Source: an uncultured Finegoldia sp.
Lineage (GTDB): Bacteria > Bacillota > Clostridia > Tissierellales > Peptoniphilaceae
Reading direction: 5' to 3'
DNA length: 5,152 bases
NCBI RefSeq assembly: GCF_900766215.1
Contig: NZ_CAAFUQ010000040.1
Location: 1 to 5,152 of the forward strand
The position numbers and the translations under genes are program-made. This document shows positions 1 to 4,574 of this stretch, piece after piece (position 1 is the first letter of the stretch; the number at the start of each line of letters is the position of its first letter). The notes under the pieces were generated by a model. That model ran no database searches. It had not been told where the DNA came from and saw only the letters and a program-made list of their open reading frames with translations.

Positions 1-84
1 TATAACAATTACATCCCACATACGGCTAATCTAGGACTAACCCCTAATCAGAAAGAAGAAAATTATTTTAACGCAATAAAATAA
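1..84 (+). CDS. C-terminal tail of an unidentified protein (partial)
   Basis: Frame 1 is open from the first base of the window for 27 codons and ends at a TAA. The residues include IPHTANLGLTPNQKEENYF and look like ordinary protein rather than low-complexity noise. The upstream part lies outside the window, so the family cannot be named. It converges on the minus-strand surface-protein remnant. No convincing terminator hairpin was seen between them. The open frame is short, so chance is possible. Confidence 0.4.
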   Translation, partial: YNNYIPHTANLGLTPNQKEENYFNAIK

Positions 85-197
85 CACGGTTTTCTGTCTA
101 CTTATTTGACATTAGTCCACTCTGTGAATTCAGATGTGGAAGAAGAAGTAACTCGCAATGTTTTATTTGCTTCTTTTTCGTGTGTCACTGGAACCGC

Positions 198-258
198 TGC
201 ATCTCATTCTAATCCTACAGCATGCTCCGCTGATTCTGTAGGATTAGAATGAGATGCA
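198..258. repeat. Perfect 23-bp inverted repeat with 15-nt loop
   Basis: Bases 198-220 and 236-258 are exact reverse complements (TGCATCTCATTC... against ...GAATGAGATGCA), separated by 15 nt. The repeat lies inside the surface-protein frame, and its left copy supplies the TGA that ends that frame. There is no T tract, so it does not look like an intrinsic terminator. The hexamer GATGCA on the minus strand occurs at both ends, 57 bp apart, so removing the segment between them would restore an open frame. A template-switch event or a small palindromic insertion would both produce this. Confidence 0.85.
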
Positions 259-533
259 TCTGTTGATAACACTGCTGAAGTTGACGTATCTGTCGCAAGA
301 CTTGTTACATCTGAAGTAGGCTGTGTAACAGTAACTTCCGGTTTTACACCAGCTGTTTGTGGTACCTCAGTACTCATAATGCTTGACTCATCCGCCAAAA
401 CAGAATGACTACTCATTCCTAGAAATGTCAATCCAATTAATACCGATGCTACACCAAATTTGAATTTCTTAATCGAAAAACGCTGTTTCGTATGTGCGAC
501 ATTATAATTTCTTTGCTTATACTTCCTAAGCAT
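204..533 (-). CDS. YSIRK-type signal peptide surface protein, truncated remnant
   Basis: This is the N-terminal piece of an exported, probably originally wall-anchored protein. The ATG at 533 is chosen because AAAGGAGAG precedes it on the minus strand with 5 nt spacing; the upstream in-frame start at 572 has no such site. It encodes 109 residues. A basic start is followed by RFSIKKFKFGVASVLIG, a variant of the YSIRK-G/S motif, then a hydrophobic stretch and VLADE, where signal peptidase would cut. The remainder is a Ser/Thr/Val-rich linker, typical of the region after the signal peptide in streptococcal surface proteins. No catalytic or LPXTG region is present. The stop at 204-206 lies inside a perfect inverted repeat. 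Past it the same frame reads 33 more residues (DAAVPVTHEKEANKT and onward) to a TAA at 102-104, so the gene probably once continued. Best read as a pseudogene or a gene switched off by the repeat; the original function is unknown. Confidence 0.7.
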   Translation of the reverse strand: MLRKYKQRNYNVAHTKQRFSIKKFKFGVASVLIGLTFLGMSSHSVLADESSIMSTEVPQTAGVKPEVTVTQPTSDVTSLATDTSTSAVLSTDASHSNPTESAEHAVGLE

Positions 534-549
534 AACTTCTCTCCTTTTC

Positions 550-595
550 AAAAGTAAAAATAGATTAACCAATAAAGTTATCTATTTTTACTTTT
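550..595. repeat. AT-rich hairpin in the surface-protein leader
   Basis: Bases 550-565 and 580-595 form a perfect 16-bp inverted repeat (AAAAGTAAAAATAGAT). Allowing one bulge, TAAC at 566-569 also pairs with GTTA at 577-580, leaving a 7-nt loop. On the minus strand the hairpin ends in TTTT directly before the ribosome binding site of the YSIRK gene, so it lies in that gene's 5' leader. On the plus strand it is followed by a T tract. Possible roles are attenuator, mRNA stabiliser or operator. Confidence 0.75.
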
Positions 596-617
596 TTTAA
601 AGTTTTACTGTTTTACA

Positions 618-629
618 TTATCTCGATAA
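618..629. promoter_or_regulatory. Candidate operator palindrome TTATC-TC-GATAA
   Basis: A perfect 5+5 palindrome with a 2-nt centre lies between the divergent surface-protein and TetR-family genes. The half site TCGATAA recurs at 669-675, just after the TATAAT of the regulator. The position fits an autoregulatory operator, but assigning it to the TetR protein is inference. Confidence 0.3.
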
Positions 630-657
630 ATGTGAACTATTATTTGAATTTGTATTG

Positions 658-663
658 TATAAT
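658..663 (+). promoter_or_regulatory. -10 box of the TetR-family gene
   Basis: A perfect TATAAT lies 53 bp upstream of the chosen TTG start of the regulator. No good -35 hexamer is found at 16-18 bp, so the promoter would be weak or activator-dependent if real. Confidence 0.4.
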
Positions 664-715
664 CACATTCGATAAGATTTATAACTTTAAGATTTTATAT
701 AAAGGTGATAGTATA

Positions 716-1241
716 TTGGTAAGTTCAGATAACACTAATTTAAAATTTTTAAAAGCTTTCTCAGAATTGTTAAAGATGAGGAGCTTTGAGCAAATTAAAG
801 TTAGCGATTTAGCAAAAAAAGCTCGACTTAGTAGAAGATCTTTCTATAATCATTACAATTCAAAAGAAGACTTCCTTAGGGAGTCTATTTTAATAATTTT
901 TGATGATATCACAAAAATTTTAAATAATGATTTATTATATGAAGAAGTGGTCTTAAAGGAGATGCTTAGCTATATGTATATAAATAAAGAAATTATTAAA
1001 TCCTTTGTTTTTTCCGAATATTGACAACATAATTAAAAACTATATCAAAGAGATGATTACACATTCCGATATACCAGACTTACAAAAACAACTGGAAACA
1101 GCATATCAAGTTCCATATTCTTTCGCTCTTGGTATTTATATCTCAACAATTGAAAGTATTATTTTAAATTGGATAGATCATGACTTTACTGAAGAGCCTG
1201 AAGAAATAGCAAGATATATTACATCTGTCGTGAGAATTTAA
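716..1241 (+). pseudogene. TetR/AcrR-family regulator, frameshifted
   Basis: The product would be a DNA-binding repressor of the TetR family. A TTG start at 716 is preferred because AAAGGTGA sits 7 nt upstream; the frame is open further back to 632 but has no ribosome binding site there. Residues 1-60 give the typical TetR N-terminus: FLKAFSELLKMRSFEQIKVS, then a helix-turn-helix with ARLSRRSFYNHYNSKEDF. The first frame stops at 1022-1024. The +1 frame continues from about 1008 with FPNIDNIIKNYI to a stop at 1241. Removing one T from the T6 run at 1008-1013 joins the halves as SFVFPNIDN and gives a 174-residue protein, a normal size for the family. The second half ends in a typical alpha-helical ligand-domain tail (FALGIYISTIESIILNWI). 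It is divergent from the YSIRK gene, which may be its target. The break could be a real inactivating mutation, homopolymer slippage or a sequencing error. Confidence 0.75.
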
Positions 1242-1296
1242 TATTTGTATTAGAAAAAATAATATTTCTTTTCCTCATCTAATACTTTATAAAGAA

Positions 1297-1327
1297 AAAG
1301 ACGATAGTTTTTTCTTCTATCGCCTTT
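1297..1327. terminator. Intrinsic terminator after the TetR-family gene, probably bidirectional
   Basis: AAAGACGATAG (1297-1307) pairs with CTATCGCCTTT (1317-1327), giving 11 positions with one A-C mismatch and a 9-nt loop. It lies about 55 bp after the regulator's stop. The minus-strand version is followed by a TTCTTT-rich tail, so it may also stop transcripts leaving the ICE end. The plus-strand T tail is poor. Confidence 0.5.
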
Positions 1328-1346
1328 GGTAACCATTTTTATGAAA

Positions 1347-1362
1347 TTTTTTTACATAAAAA
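1347..1362. other. Probable ICE terminus / attachment junction
   Basis: T7 (1347-1353), ACAT, then A5 (1358-1362). Tn916-type integrases use bent T-tract/A-tract targets and carry similar sequence at their ends. The tract lies between the terminator of the flanking chromosomal gene and the structured end region next to int. The exact crossover base cannot be fixed without the empty site or the other end. Confidence 0.45.
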
Positions 1363-1387
1363 CTTACTAAATTTCTGATTATCTTTT

Positions 1388-1478
1388 CATAAGTTGGTAA
1401 ATGCCGATATATCCCGTATTTTAGGGCTTTATCGGTATTTTCTTTTTGGAAGATACCTTGCATAAGCTGGCATTTACC
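1388..1478. repeat. Direct and inverted repeats in the ICE end region
   Basis: CATAAG(T/C)TGG occurs at 1388-1397 and 1461-1470. GGTAAATGCC (1396-1405) is the exact reverse complement of GGCATTTACC (1469-1478). The second copy also contains its own small hairpin, GCTGG-CATTTA-CCAGC (1466-1481). These lie between the inferred terminus and the integrase arm sites and may bind Int, Xis or a host factor. Confidence 0.6.
1399..1446 (+). terminator. Hairpin with plus-strand T-rich tail inside the ICE end
   Basis: AAATGCCGATA (1399-1409) pairs with TATCGGTATTT (1430-1440) over 11 bp with one G-U, and an inner CCC/GGG pairs at 1413-1415/1424-1426. A T-rich run follows on the plus strand. It would stop transcription entering the element from the flanking gene. 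The minus-strand tail is poor, so termination of int is less certain. Confidence 0.5.
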
Positions 1479-1497
1479 AGCATGAAAATGCAACCAA

Positions 1498-1519
1498 AAG
1501 TAGTAAATGAGTAGTAAAT
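1498..1519. other. Two tandem DR-2 integrase arm-binding sites
   Basis: AAGTAGTAAAT (1498-1508) is followed directly by GAGTAGTAAAT (1509-1519), an 11-bp tandem repeat. The sequence matches the DR-2 site bound by the N-terminal domain of Tn916 Int as I recall it (GAGTAGTAAAT core). The pair lies 13 bp beyond the int stop codon, where the arm sites of the integrase end are expected. Confidence 0.85.
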
Positions 1520-1532
1520 ATAAGCTCCGATA

Positions 1533-2723
1533 TTAACAAGCCAGTCTTTCCAGTTCCGCTTTTGCAGATTGAAATGTACCGTGTGCGTAATAGCCAAGTG
1601 TCATGGTTATGTTAGCGTGTCCCATGAGATATTGCAGGGTGTTTGGGTTCATTCCTCTATTTGCCATATTCGTACAATAAGTATGCCTGAATGAATGTGG
1701 TGTGATGTTCGGTAACTTATCCGTGTGATACTTGTTATATTTCTTAATCAATCCTCGCACCATACCCTCATAGTTTCCTGCAACTTTAGGCAAGCCCTCA
1801 CGGTTTAAGAATAGGAAATTGCTGTAACCACCTACAATCAGCGGTTGTGCTTTTCCTCTGCTCTTTAGTATTCTTTGGATTGCTTGATAAGCCCGTTCTG
1901 TCAATGGAAGTTCCCGTTTTCCGTTTTTGGTCTTTGGTGTTTCAATATAGTAGCCTATTTCGCTATCTTTCAATAGCTGGTGGTCTATATTGAGTATTCT
2001 GTTCTGCATATCAATATGCGTCGTCAGTCCGCAAAATTCAGAAATACGAAGTCCCGTTTCCAGCAGAAGCACAACCTCATCATAATACTTGCTGTAAATC
2101 TTGTCCTTTTCCATAAAGGCAAGCAGGCGTTCTTCCTGCTCTGGTGTAAGGATAACTTTCTGCTCCGTATCATCTTCCAGAACATCACTTAGCTTAAATT
2201 CAAACGGGTTCTTTCTGATACAGTCGTCTTGTATCGCCATGTAAAATGACGCTTTCAAGGAACGCTTATAGTTATCAATCGTTTTATAGGCATATCCTTT
2301 TTCACTCATTCTGATAGCCCATTCTTTAGCGTCCGATTGCTTCACAGTATCAATCGCCCTCATACCCAACGGGTCGTTTTTCAGAGCGTTCATAAGATAC
2401 TGTCGTCCTTTTTCAGTAGCCCTTTTGATGTTCTTTCTTTGGCTGTTCTTCTTGTCGTAGAGCTGGCAGACTGTCATTTTACCGCCGACTGTGTCGATAC
2501 CGTCGTTAAGGTCTTTTTTTATCTGTGCTTCTTTTTCCCTCAACGATATATCATCACGCTTTCCAGCAGGTGTCTTGTCTGTCGGTACAAGTTTCCAAGA
2601 ATAGACAAATTGTGGCTTTCCGTATATATCGGTATATTTATAAACGTATCTTCCGTCTTTTCGCTGGCTCTCTCCATTACGCAAATTGCGATTTTTACCG
2701 TCTTTTCGTTTTACATTAGACAT
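1533..2723 (-). CDS. int: Tn916-type tyrosine integrase
   Basis: This site-specific recombinase excises and integrates the ICE. The start at 2723 (MSNVKRKDGK) is chosen because AAAGGAGC lies upstream and it matches the Tn916 Int N-terminus; the frame extends to 2801 without a site. It has 396 residues against 405 in Tn916. Residues 1-75 form the arm-binding domain (GESQRKDGRYVYKY, PQFVYSWKLV, PAGKRDDISLREK) that reads DR-2. Residues 82-180 form the core-binding helical domain, with DAKEWAIRMSEKGYAY and NYKRSLKASFYMAIQDD. Residues 185-396 are catalytic: R226 in TGLRISEF, K266 in PKTKNGK, H343 and R346 in HSFRH, H369 in MGHANITMT, and nucleophile Y379 in GYYAHGTF. The last four carry the same numbers as in Tn916 Int as I recall it. 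FCGLTTHIDMQNR replaces the Tn916 FGGLT segment and points to the Tn1549-like branch. All catalytic residues are present, so the enzyme looks active. Confidence 0.97.
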   Translation of the reverse strand: MSNVKRKDGKNRNLRNGESQRKDGRYVYKYTDIYGKPQFVYSWKLVPTDKTPAGKRDDISLREKEAQIKKDLNDGIDTVGGKMTVCQLYDKKNSQRKNIKRATEKGRQYLMNALKNDPLGMRAIDTVKQSDAKEWAIRMSEKGYAYKTIDNYKRSLKASFYMAIQDDCIRKNPFEFKLSDVLEDDTEQKVILTPEQEERLLAFMEKDKIYSKYYDEVVLLLETGLRISEFCGLTTHIDMQNRILNIDHQLLKDSEIGYYIETPKTKNGKRELPLTERAYQAIQRILKSRGKAQPLIVGGYSNFLFLNREGLPKVAGNYEGMVRGLIKKYNKYHTDKLPNITPHSFRHTYCTNMANRGMNPNTLQYLMGHANITMTLGYYAHGTFQSAKAELERLAC

Positions 2724-2750
2724 AGTGTAAAGCTCCTTTCCGTCATGGAA

Positions 2751-2794
2751 TGAGCCGTGATACGCTATATTTATTATACCATATCTACGGCTCA
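2751..2794. repeat. Dyad surrounding the int promoter
   Basis: TGAGCCGT (2751-2758) and ACGGCTCA (2787-2794) are perfect 8-bp inverted repeats, with GATA/TATC continuing the stem after a one-base bulge. The -10 box is in the loop. There is no T tract. It could be a repressor site or an mRNA hairpin in the int leader. Confidence 0.55.
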
Positions 2795-2801
2795 ATGACA
2801 T
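2773..2801 (-). promoter_or_regulatory. Candidate int promoter
   Basis: On the minus strand, TATAAT (rc of 2773-2778) is preceded by TGG, an extended -10, and by ATGTCA (rc of 2796-2801) at exactly 17 bp. The -35 overlaps the xis stop codon. It gives int its own promoter in addition to readthrough from xis. Confidence 0.6.
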
Positions 2802-3004
2802 TAGATTTCGTCCAATGTATCTATGATTTTTTCAAATTGTTTTCGCTTAATCTGAATACGGTTACCGTTCACGATAACCCAGCCAGCGTCAATATTTTCT
2901 TCGGCTAATTTACGCAATTTCTTTTCGCCAATGCGGAAGTATTTGGACGCTTCTTCAATCGTCAGCGTATATTTTTCCCAGATAGGCACATCAGTATTGT
3001 TCAT
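2801..3004 (-). CDS. xis: Tn916-type excisionase (directionality factor)
   Basis: This small DNA-bending protein binds the ICE ends and steers Int towards excision. It has 67 residues, the usual length for Tn916 Xis. It is close to that protein throughout: DVPIWEKYTLTIEEASKYFRIG near the start, then KKLRKLAEEN, a wing with GNRIQIKRKQFE, and IIDTLDEI at the end. This is the winged-helix MerR/Xis fold. The ATG at 3004 follows AAAGGGGGTG with 8 nt spacing. It lies 77 bp upstream of int, and the stop overlaps the candidate int promoter. The two genes form the recombination module, with xis first as in Tn916. Confidence 0.95.
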   Translation of the reverse strand: MNNTDVPIWEKYTLTIEEASKYFRIGEKKLRKLAEENIDAGWVIVNGNRIQIKRKQFEKIIDTLDEI

Positions 3005-3378
3005 AATCTATGCACCCCCTTTACTGTGTGTCATTTTTTACAAGCAGGCAGACGGCTTTGGAAAGCTCCGTTAGTATCTCAACTATTCCCATTCTTGTGG
3101 GCAGAACCGCACCATGCGGACGTATCATTATTCTGTGAGGATAGGTCGTGGCAAAACGACTTTTCCAACAGTCGCTCTCGGATCACTGCGTGGGTCGCTC
3201 GCTTTCTTTTGAAAAGGTCGTGGCGTACAGTCCCCGTGGCTCGCTATCTCACAAACGTATCTGTCTGCTTTATTCAGTTGTCAAAGAGCTGTGGCGAAAG
3301 CGTGTTGCTTTCATGTAAAAGCAGGGGCAGAGCAGGAAAGAGGGGATTGAACAAATCATGCTCTGCGGTTACTGCTTG
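3005..3378. other. Non-coding regulatory stretch between orf8 homologue and xis
   Basis: No credible gene is seen in these 374 bp. The stretch contains a 10-bp direct repeat AGGTCGTGGC at 3143-3152 and 3215-3224, the first forming a hairpin GTCGT-GGCAAA-ACGAC (3145-3160). GGCTCGCT-type repeats lie at 3195-3203 and 3238-3245. A hairpin GAAAGC-GTGTT-GCTTTC lies at 3296-3312, and an 8-bp inverted repeat GCAGAGCA/TGCTCTGC at 3327-3334/3359-3366 just after the orf8 homologue. It is the expected place for the promoter that drives xis and int. Confidence 0.6.
3256..3284 (-). promoter_or_regulatory. Candidate promoter upstream of xis
   Basis: On the minus strand a perfect -35 TTGACA (rc of 3279-3284) is followed after 17 bp by GATACG (rc of 3256-3261), only half matching TATAAT. 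The weak -10 fits a promoter that needs help or an alternative sigma factor. It would give a leader of about 245 nt before xis. Confidence 0.35.
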
Positions 3379-3621
3379 TTATTCTTCGGTTTCTAAAGGA
3401 ATATCAAAGTCCAAAATCATTTTGATAAGTGCTTCTCTGATACGTCCTTTTAATTCCATGTCTACGACTATGCAGACATTACCATATTTGTCGTAGAACG
3501 GACGCAAACAACATTTTGATATGTACGGGTCATACAACGCCAGTATCTTTTCAATCGCATTTACGTTGCCGTCCACAGCCGACGAAATAAGGTAAAATGA
3601 CGGGCGTGTGTTATTCATCAT
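3379..3621 (-). CDS. Orf8-like helix-turn-helix regulator of the ICE
   Basis: This is an 80-residue protein of the Tn916 Orf8 type (helix-turn-helix family usually assigned to Pfam HTH_16, PF12645). Landmarks are LISSAVDGNVNAIEKILALYDPYISK, the CLRPFYDKYGN segment and the amphipathic end LKGRIREALIKMILDFDIP. In Tn916, Orf7 and Orf8 promote expression of the excision and transfer genes; I infer the same role here. The start at 3621 has AGGAG 7 nt upstream; ATG at 3618 is the alternative. The gene overlaps the end of the sigma-like gene by 11 nt, so translation is probably coupled and the two products made together. Its residues resemble sigma region 2, as in the Bacillus RsoA co-sigma protein. 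Confidence 0.85.
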   Translation of the reverse strand: MMNNTRPSFYLISSAVDGNVNAIEKILALYDPYISKCCLRPFYDKYGNVCIVVDMELKGRIREALIKMILDFDIPLETEE

Positions 3622-4039
3622 TCATGTTCTCCTTTAATTTTTTCTTGATTTCTTCAAGTGAGTTCTTCCTACTGCGGAACGACGTTGAACGGTTAATCTT
3701 TAATCTGTCGCCGATTTCTGTATCGCTCATGCCTAAGAAGAAATACATCAACAAGATTTCTCTGTCTTTTTCAGACAGATACTTAATCGCTTCTGCTAAA
3801 TCATCATCAAGGACACGAACCTCAATACCACATACATCAAAGGCGGTATAATCGCTTTCGTATTCGTCCCAGACTGCCAGCTTTTCTACGACGATTTCTG
3901 GAAGTTCACAATAGGAAATTTCCTTATTTCTTCGTCGCTTTAATTCTTTGCGATAATTACGGACAATGCCTTTCACTACACGTTTGAGCTTGCAGTCAAA
4001 TTGACATTGTATTGTCTTTTGGAAGTCCGACGGTTTCAT
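3611..4039 (-). CDS. Orf7-like sigma-70 region 4 regulator of the ICE
   Basis: This 142-residue protein of the Tn916 Orf7 type (140 residues there) resembles sigma region 4. The start at 4039 (MKPSDFQKTIQCQFD) follows AAAGGGGGTG and matches the Orf7 N-terminus. The open frame reaches back to 4291 but would have to translate through a terminator, so that start is rejected. The N-terminal third is basic (RNYRKELKRRRNKE). Residues 80-135 form the sigma-4 part: LAEAIKYLSEKDREILLMYF, then a helix-turn-helix MSDTEIGDRLKINRSTSFRSR. It probably recruits RNA polymerase to ICE promoters together with the Orf8-like partner encoded by the overlapping next gene. Its mRNA leader contains a terminator, so expression is probably attenuated. 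Family membership is firm; the biochemical role is inferred from Tn916 genetics. Confidence 0.9.
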   Translation of the reverse strand: MKPSDFQKTIQCQFDCKLKRVVKGIVRNYRKELKRRRNKEISYCELPEIVVEKLAVWDEYESDYTAFDVCGIEVRVLDDDLAEAIKYLSEKDREILLMYFFLGMSDTEIGDRLKINRSTSFRSRKNSLEEIKKKLKENMNDE

Positions 4040-4089
4040 ATCATCACACCCCCTTTCCGTTATGACGTGAAAAGTGTTTATCCCTCTTT

Positions 4090-4197
4090 CCGCACCATAT
4101 CTGTACAGCAAGGTGTGATTTGTTGCATGATTTTGAAAAAAAATGAAAAAATTTTTTCGGGTACAAAAAAAGCCCGCACAAAACATATAGTCTGTAC
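4090..4197. repeat. Partial duplication of the terminator core
   Basis: CCGCAC-CATAT-CTGTAC (4090-4106, uninterrupted) recurs at 4174-4197 with AAAA and AGT inserted between the blocks. The 4174-4197 copy forms the terminator hairpin; the other lies between terminator and gene. A 14-bp palindrome GAAAAAATTTTTTC (4145-4158) sits between them. Confidence 0.5.
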
Positions 4198-4202
4198 GAG
4201 CT
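4165..4202 (-). terminator. Intrinsic terminator in the leader of the sigma-like gene
   Basis: On the minus strand AGCTCGTACA pairs with TGTGCGGGCT (10 bp, two G-U pairs, further pairing inside) and is followed at once by seven Ts (4171-4165). It lies about 125 nt before the start of the sigma-like gene and about 40 nt after a short leader ORF. As the main operon seems to run through it, it probably acts as an attenuator. Confidence 0.75.
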
Positions 4203-4241
4203 ATTAAAGCTGTGAGATATTCAGTTGTTAATAAAATGCTG

Positions 4242-4286
4242 TTAGGTAGTGTATGACCGTATAAGATTATGCTTAAAACTTTCCAT
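4242..4286 (-). CDS. Putative 14-residue leader peptide
   Basis: An ATG at 4286 with AAGGGGGC 7 nt upstream opens a 14-codon frame reading MESFKHNLIRSYTT and ends at a TAA (4242-4244). It starts 32 bp after the stop of the 74-residue gene and ends about 40 nt before the terminator. The strong ribosome binding site on so short a frame, followed by a terminator, is the layout of ribosome-mediated attenuation, as for tet(M) in Tn916. I do not recognise the peptide. It could instead be the chance remnant of a deleted gene. Confidence 0.5.
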   Translation of the reverse strand: MESFKHNLIRSYTT

Positions 4287-4318
4287 GACACAAGCCCCCT
4301 TACAGCACTTGATTTCTA

Positions 4319-4543
4319 TTAAACTTTTGTCTTTTTTGTAATCTTGTAAATATATTCTTCTGGAGTAGGGCGTTTATTTCCAAAATACTTTCTGAAATTC
4401 TCCTGCACTTCTGGGTCGGTGCTGTTCATAGCTTCATCAATCGTCGCTTCAATATCAGCTCGAACATCAGCTAATGACACACCGCCAGCTTTTGCACCAG
4501 CTTTCAATGCTTTTTTAATATCTCGTTTTTTAAGTCCTATCAT
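4319..4543 (-). CDS. Small hypothetical protein, possibly Spo0A C-terminal-like
   Basis: It encodes 74 residues with a start at 4543 preceded by GACGAGG at 7 nt spacing. The N-terminus is basic (IGLKKRDIKKALKAGAKAGG). The rest, VRADIEATIDEAMNSTDP with PEVQENFRKYFGNKRPTPEEY, resembles the short orphan proteins annotated with a sporulation-factor Spo0A C-terminal-type domain, in which an IDEAM-like helix and a K-PTPEE segment recur. That resemblance comes from memory and is moderate. It lacks a receiver domain. The gene follows the membrane-protein gene by 31 bp and precedes the leader ORF by 32 bp on the same strand, so the genes are probably cotranscribed. A small DNA-binding or partner protein is possible; function unknown. 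Confidence 0.6.
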   Translation of the reverse strand: MIGLKKRDIKKALKAGAKAGGVSLADVRADIEATIDEAMNSTDPEVQENFRKYFGNKRPTPEEYIYKITKKTKV

Positions 4544-4574
4544 AGTATTACCTCGTCACAATTTACTGAATGTT

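Noticed and set aside
85..197. Terminator between the two converging genes at the left edge
   Set aside because: Only very short AT-rich complementarities such as AAATAA/TTATTT were found; no convincing stem with a T tail.
632..715. Longer N-terminus for the TetR-family protein from 632
   Set aside because: It would include the TATAAT region, lacks a ribosome binding site, and the TetR homology begins near the TTG at 716.
1980..2753. Plus-strand frames inside int (1980-2192, 2337-2753, 2525-2719)
   Set aside because: They are antisense shadows of a fully conserved integrase with no ribosome binding sites or family features.
2724..2801. Longer N-terminus for the integrase
   Set aside because: The extension covers the int promoter and has no ribosome binding site; homology to Tn916 Int starts at 2723.
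3285..3375. Minus-strand 29-codon frame starting MICSIPSF after the orf8 homologue
   Set aside because: There is no ribosome binding site, it is short, and it overlaps the candidate xis promoter.
3026..3496. Plus-strand 156-codon frame across the orf8-xis gap
   Set aside because: It starts at a GTG without a ribosome binding site, its composition is odd (rich in Ser, Arg, Cys and Trp) and it overlaps the well supported orf8 homologue antisense by 118 bp.
4040..4291. Upstream extension of the sigma-like gene to 4291
   Set aside because: The extra 84 residues would be read through the terminator, do not look like a sigma protein, and the start at 4039 has a strong ribosome binding site and matches Tn916 Orf7.
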